From NCBI GenBank assembly GCA_947478535.1, contig CANJXD010000421.1:1-5234 (forward strand): a DNA stretch of 5,234 bases, read 5' to 3'. Below the pieces are notes generated by a model. The model made no database searches, was not told the origin of the DNA, and saw only the letters and a program-made list of their open reading frames with translations. This document shows positions 4,921 through 5,234 of the stretch, piece after piece. Numbering within the stretch: the first letter of the stretch is position 1; every line of letters begins with the position of its first letter. The translations under genes were made by a program, and so were the position numbers. The stretch comes from Acetobacteraceae bacterium (GTDB taxonomy: Bacteria; Pseudomonadota; Alphaproteobacteria; Acetobacterales; Acetobacteraceae).

Positions 4921-5219
4921 GACAGCTCCTCCACATTGTTTTCCGCATCGAACGCGCGTTTGCCGCGCCGCTTCCAGAGCGCAAGCGAGTCGCCGGCCTC
5001 GCCGCGAGCGCGGCCGACCAGCTCCAGCAGCGCGCCGTAAATCGTTGCGCGATCGTCGTCGGCGAGATCGACCAGGCCAGCCTTCTGGACGAGGCCGCCC
5101 AGCTCGATCAGGTGGCGGGTGCGTTCGCGCCGTTGCACGACCCAGCCCCGCGTATCAGTCCGACGCCGTGTCGCTTCCAGACGCTGGATCAGCGCCTGGT
5201 TGCGTGCCAGCGCTGTCAC
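4917..5219 (-). CDS. traD: Conjugal transfer protein TraD (Ti-type), 5' end uncertain
   Basis: A small basic protein of 100 residues from the GTG at 5217-5219. The segment RRERTRHLIELGGLVQKAGL (30-49) and the following VDLADDDRATIYGALLELV (50-68) are the hallmark of the TraD family of Ti-like and sphingomonad conjugation systems. A WKRRGKRAF basic patch lies at 82-90. TraD is an accessory transfer protein normally coded beside traC and traG; its exact function is poorly defined. The frame stays open upstream of the GTG to the window edge (Leu-Leu-Ala-Ala-Thr), and no good ribosome binding site is seen there. The true start may therefore lie outside the window. It is the first visible gene of the operon leading to the SIMPL gene (TTGA overlap), the VbhA-like gene and traG. 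Confidence 0.85.
   Translation of the reverse strand: MTALARNQALIQRLEATRRRTDTRGWVVQRRERTRHLIELGGLVQKAGLVDLADDDRATIYGALLELVGRARGEAGDSLALWKRRGKRAFDAENNVEELS
4926..4932 (-). promoter_or_regulatory. Strong ribosome binding site fixing a TTG start
   Basis: On the - strand GGAGGAG ends 5 bases before the TTG at 4918-4920. It lies within the last codons of traD (the GAG GAG pair before Leu-Ser-stop), so translation of the two genes is coupled. It decides the unusual TTG start of the SIMPL lipoprotein gene. Confidence 0.8.
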
Positions 5220-5234
5220 GGTTGCCGCCAGCAG

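Overview
The window is a plasmid backbone fragment with high GC content and Alphaproteobacteria-type genes. A Sphingomonadales host is the best guess, based on the replication initiator type and on a Ti-like traD/traG arrangement. No rRNA, tRNA, insertion sequence or CRISPR array was seen. The host assignment is inference; the gene families are read from the translated sequence.

Left part (1-1729, + strand): a tightly packed partition and replication operon. It holds the 3' part of parA (5' end outside the window), a small ribbon-helix-helix protein that is the likely centromere-binding partner, and a replication initiator of the RPA (replication initiator protein A) type. The stop and start codons overlap at both junctions (ATGA at 435-438, GTGA at 776-779). 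Five tandem 8-bp repeats (389-428) lie inside the end of parA, directly before the ribbon-helix-helix gene. They are a good candidate for its operator and/or centromere.

Middle (1730-2299, no gene): a textbook iteron origin followed by a structured stretch. Two identical iterons (1731-1780) come first, then a perfect DnaA box (1841-1849), four more iterons spaced 22-23 bp apart (1882-1969), and an AT-rich stretch with four TTAAC motifs (about 1981-2065). After that come four consecutive hairpins (2108-2196). The first is followed by AATGCGCCTT, which resembles the nic core of MOBQ-type transfer origins. I see nothing definite in 2197-2286.

Right part (2300-5234, - strand, transcribed toward the origin): a conjugation operon in the order traD, SIMPL-domain lipoprotein, VbhA-like small protein, traG. 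TraG is the VirD4-type coupling ATPase. TraD is the small accessory protein of Ti-like transfer systems. The two genes between them are not standard tra genes: one predicts a surface lipoprotein of unknown role, the other resembles antitoxins of Fic toxins, yet no Fic gene lies in the window.

Together the rep-par module and the transfer module converge on the origin region. The layout fits a self-transmissible or mobilisable plasmid whose relaxase and mating-pair genes lie outside the window.
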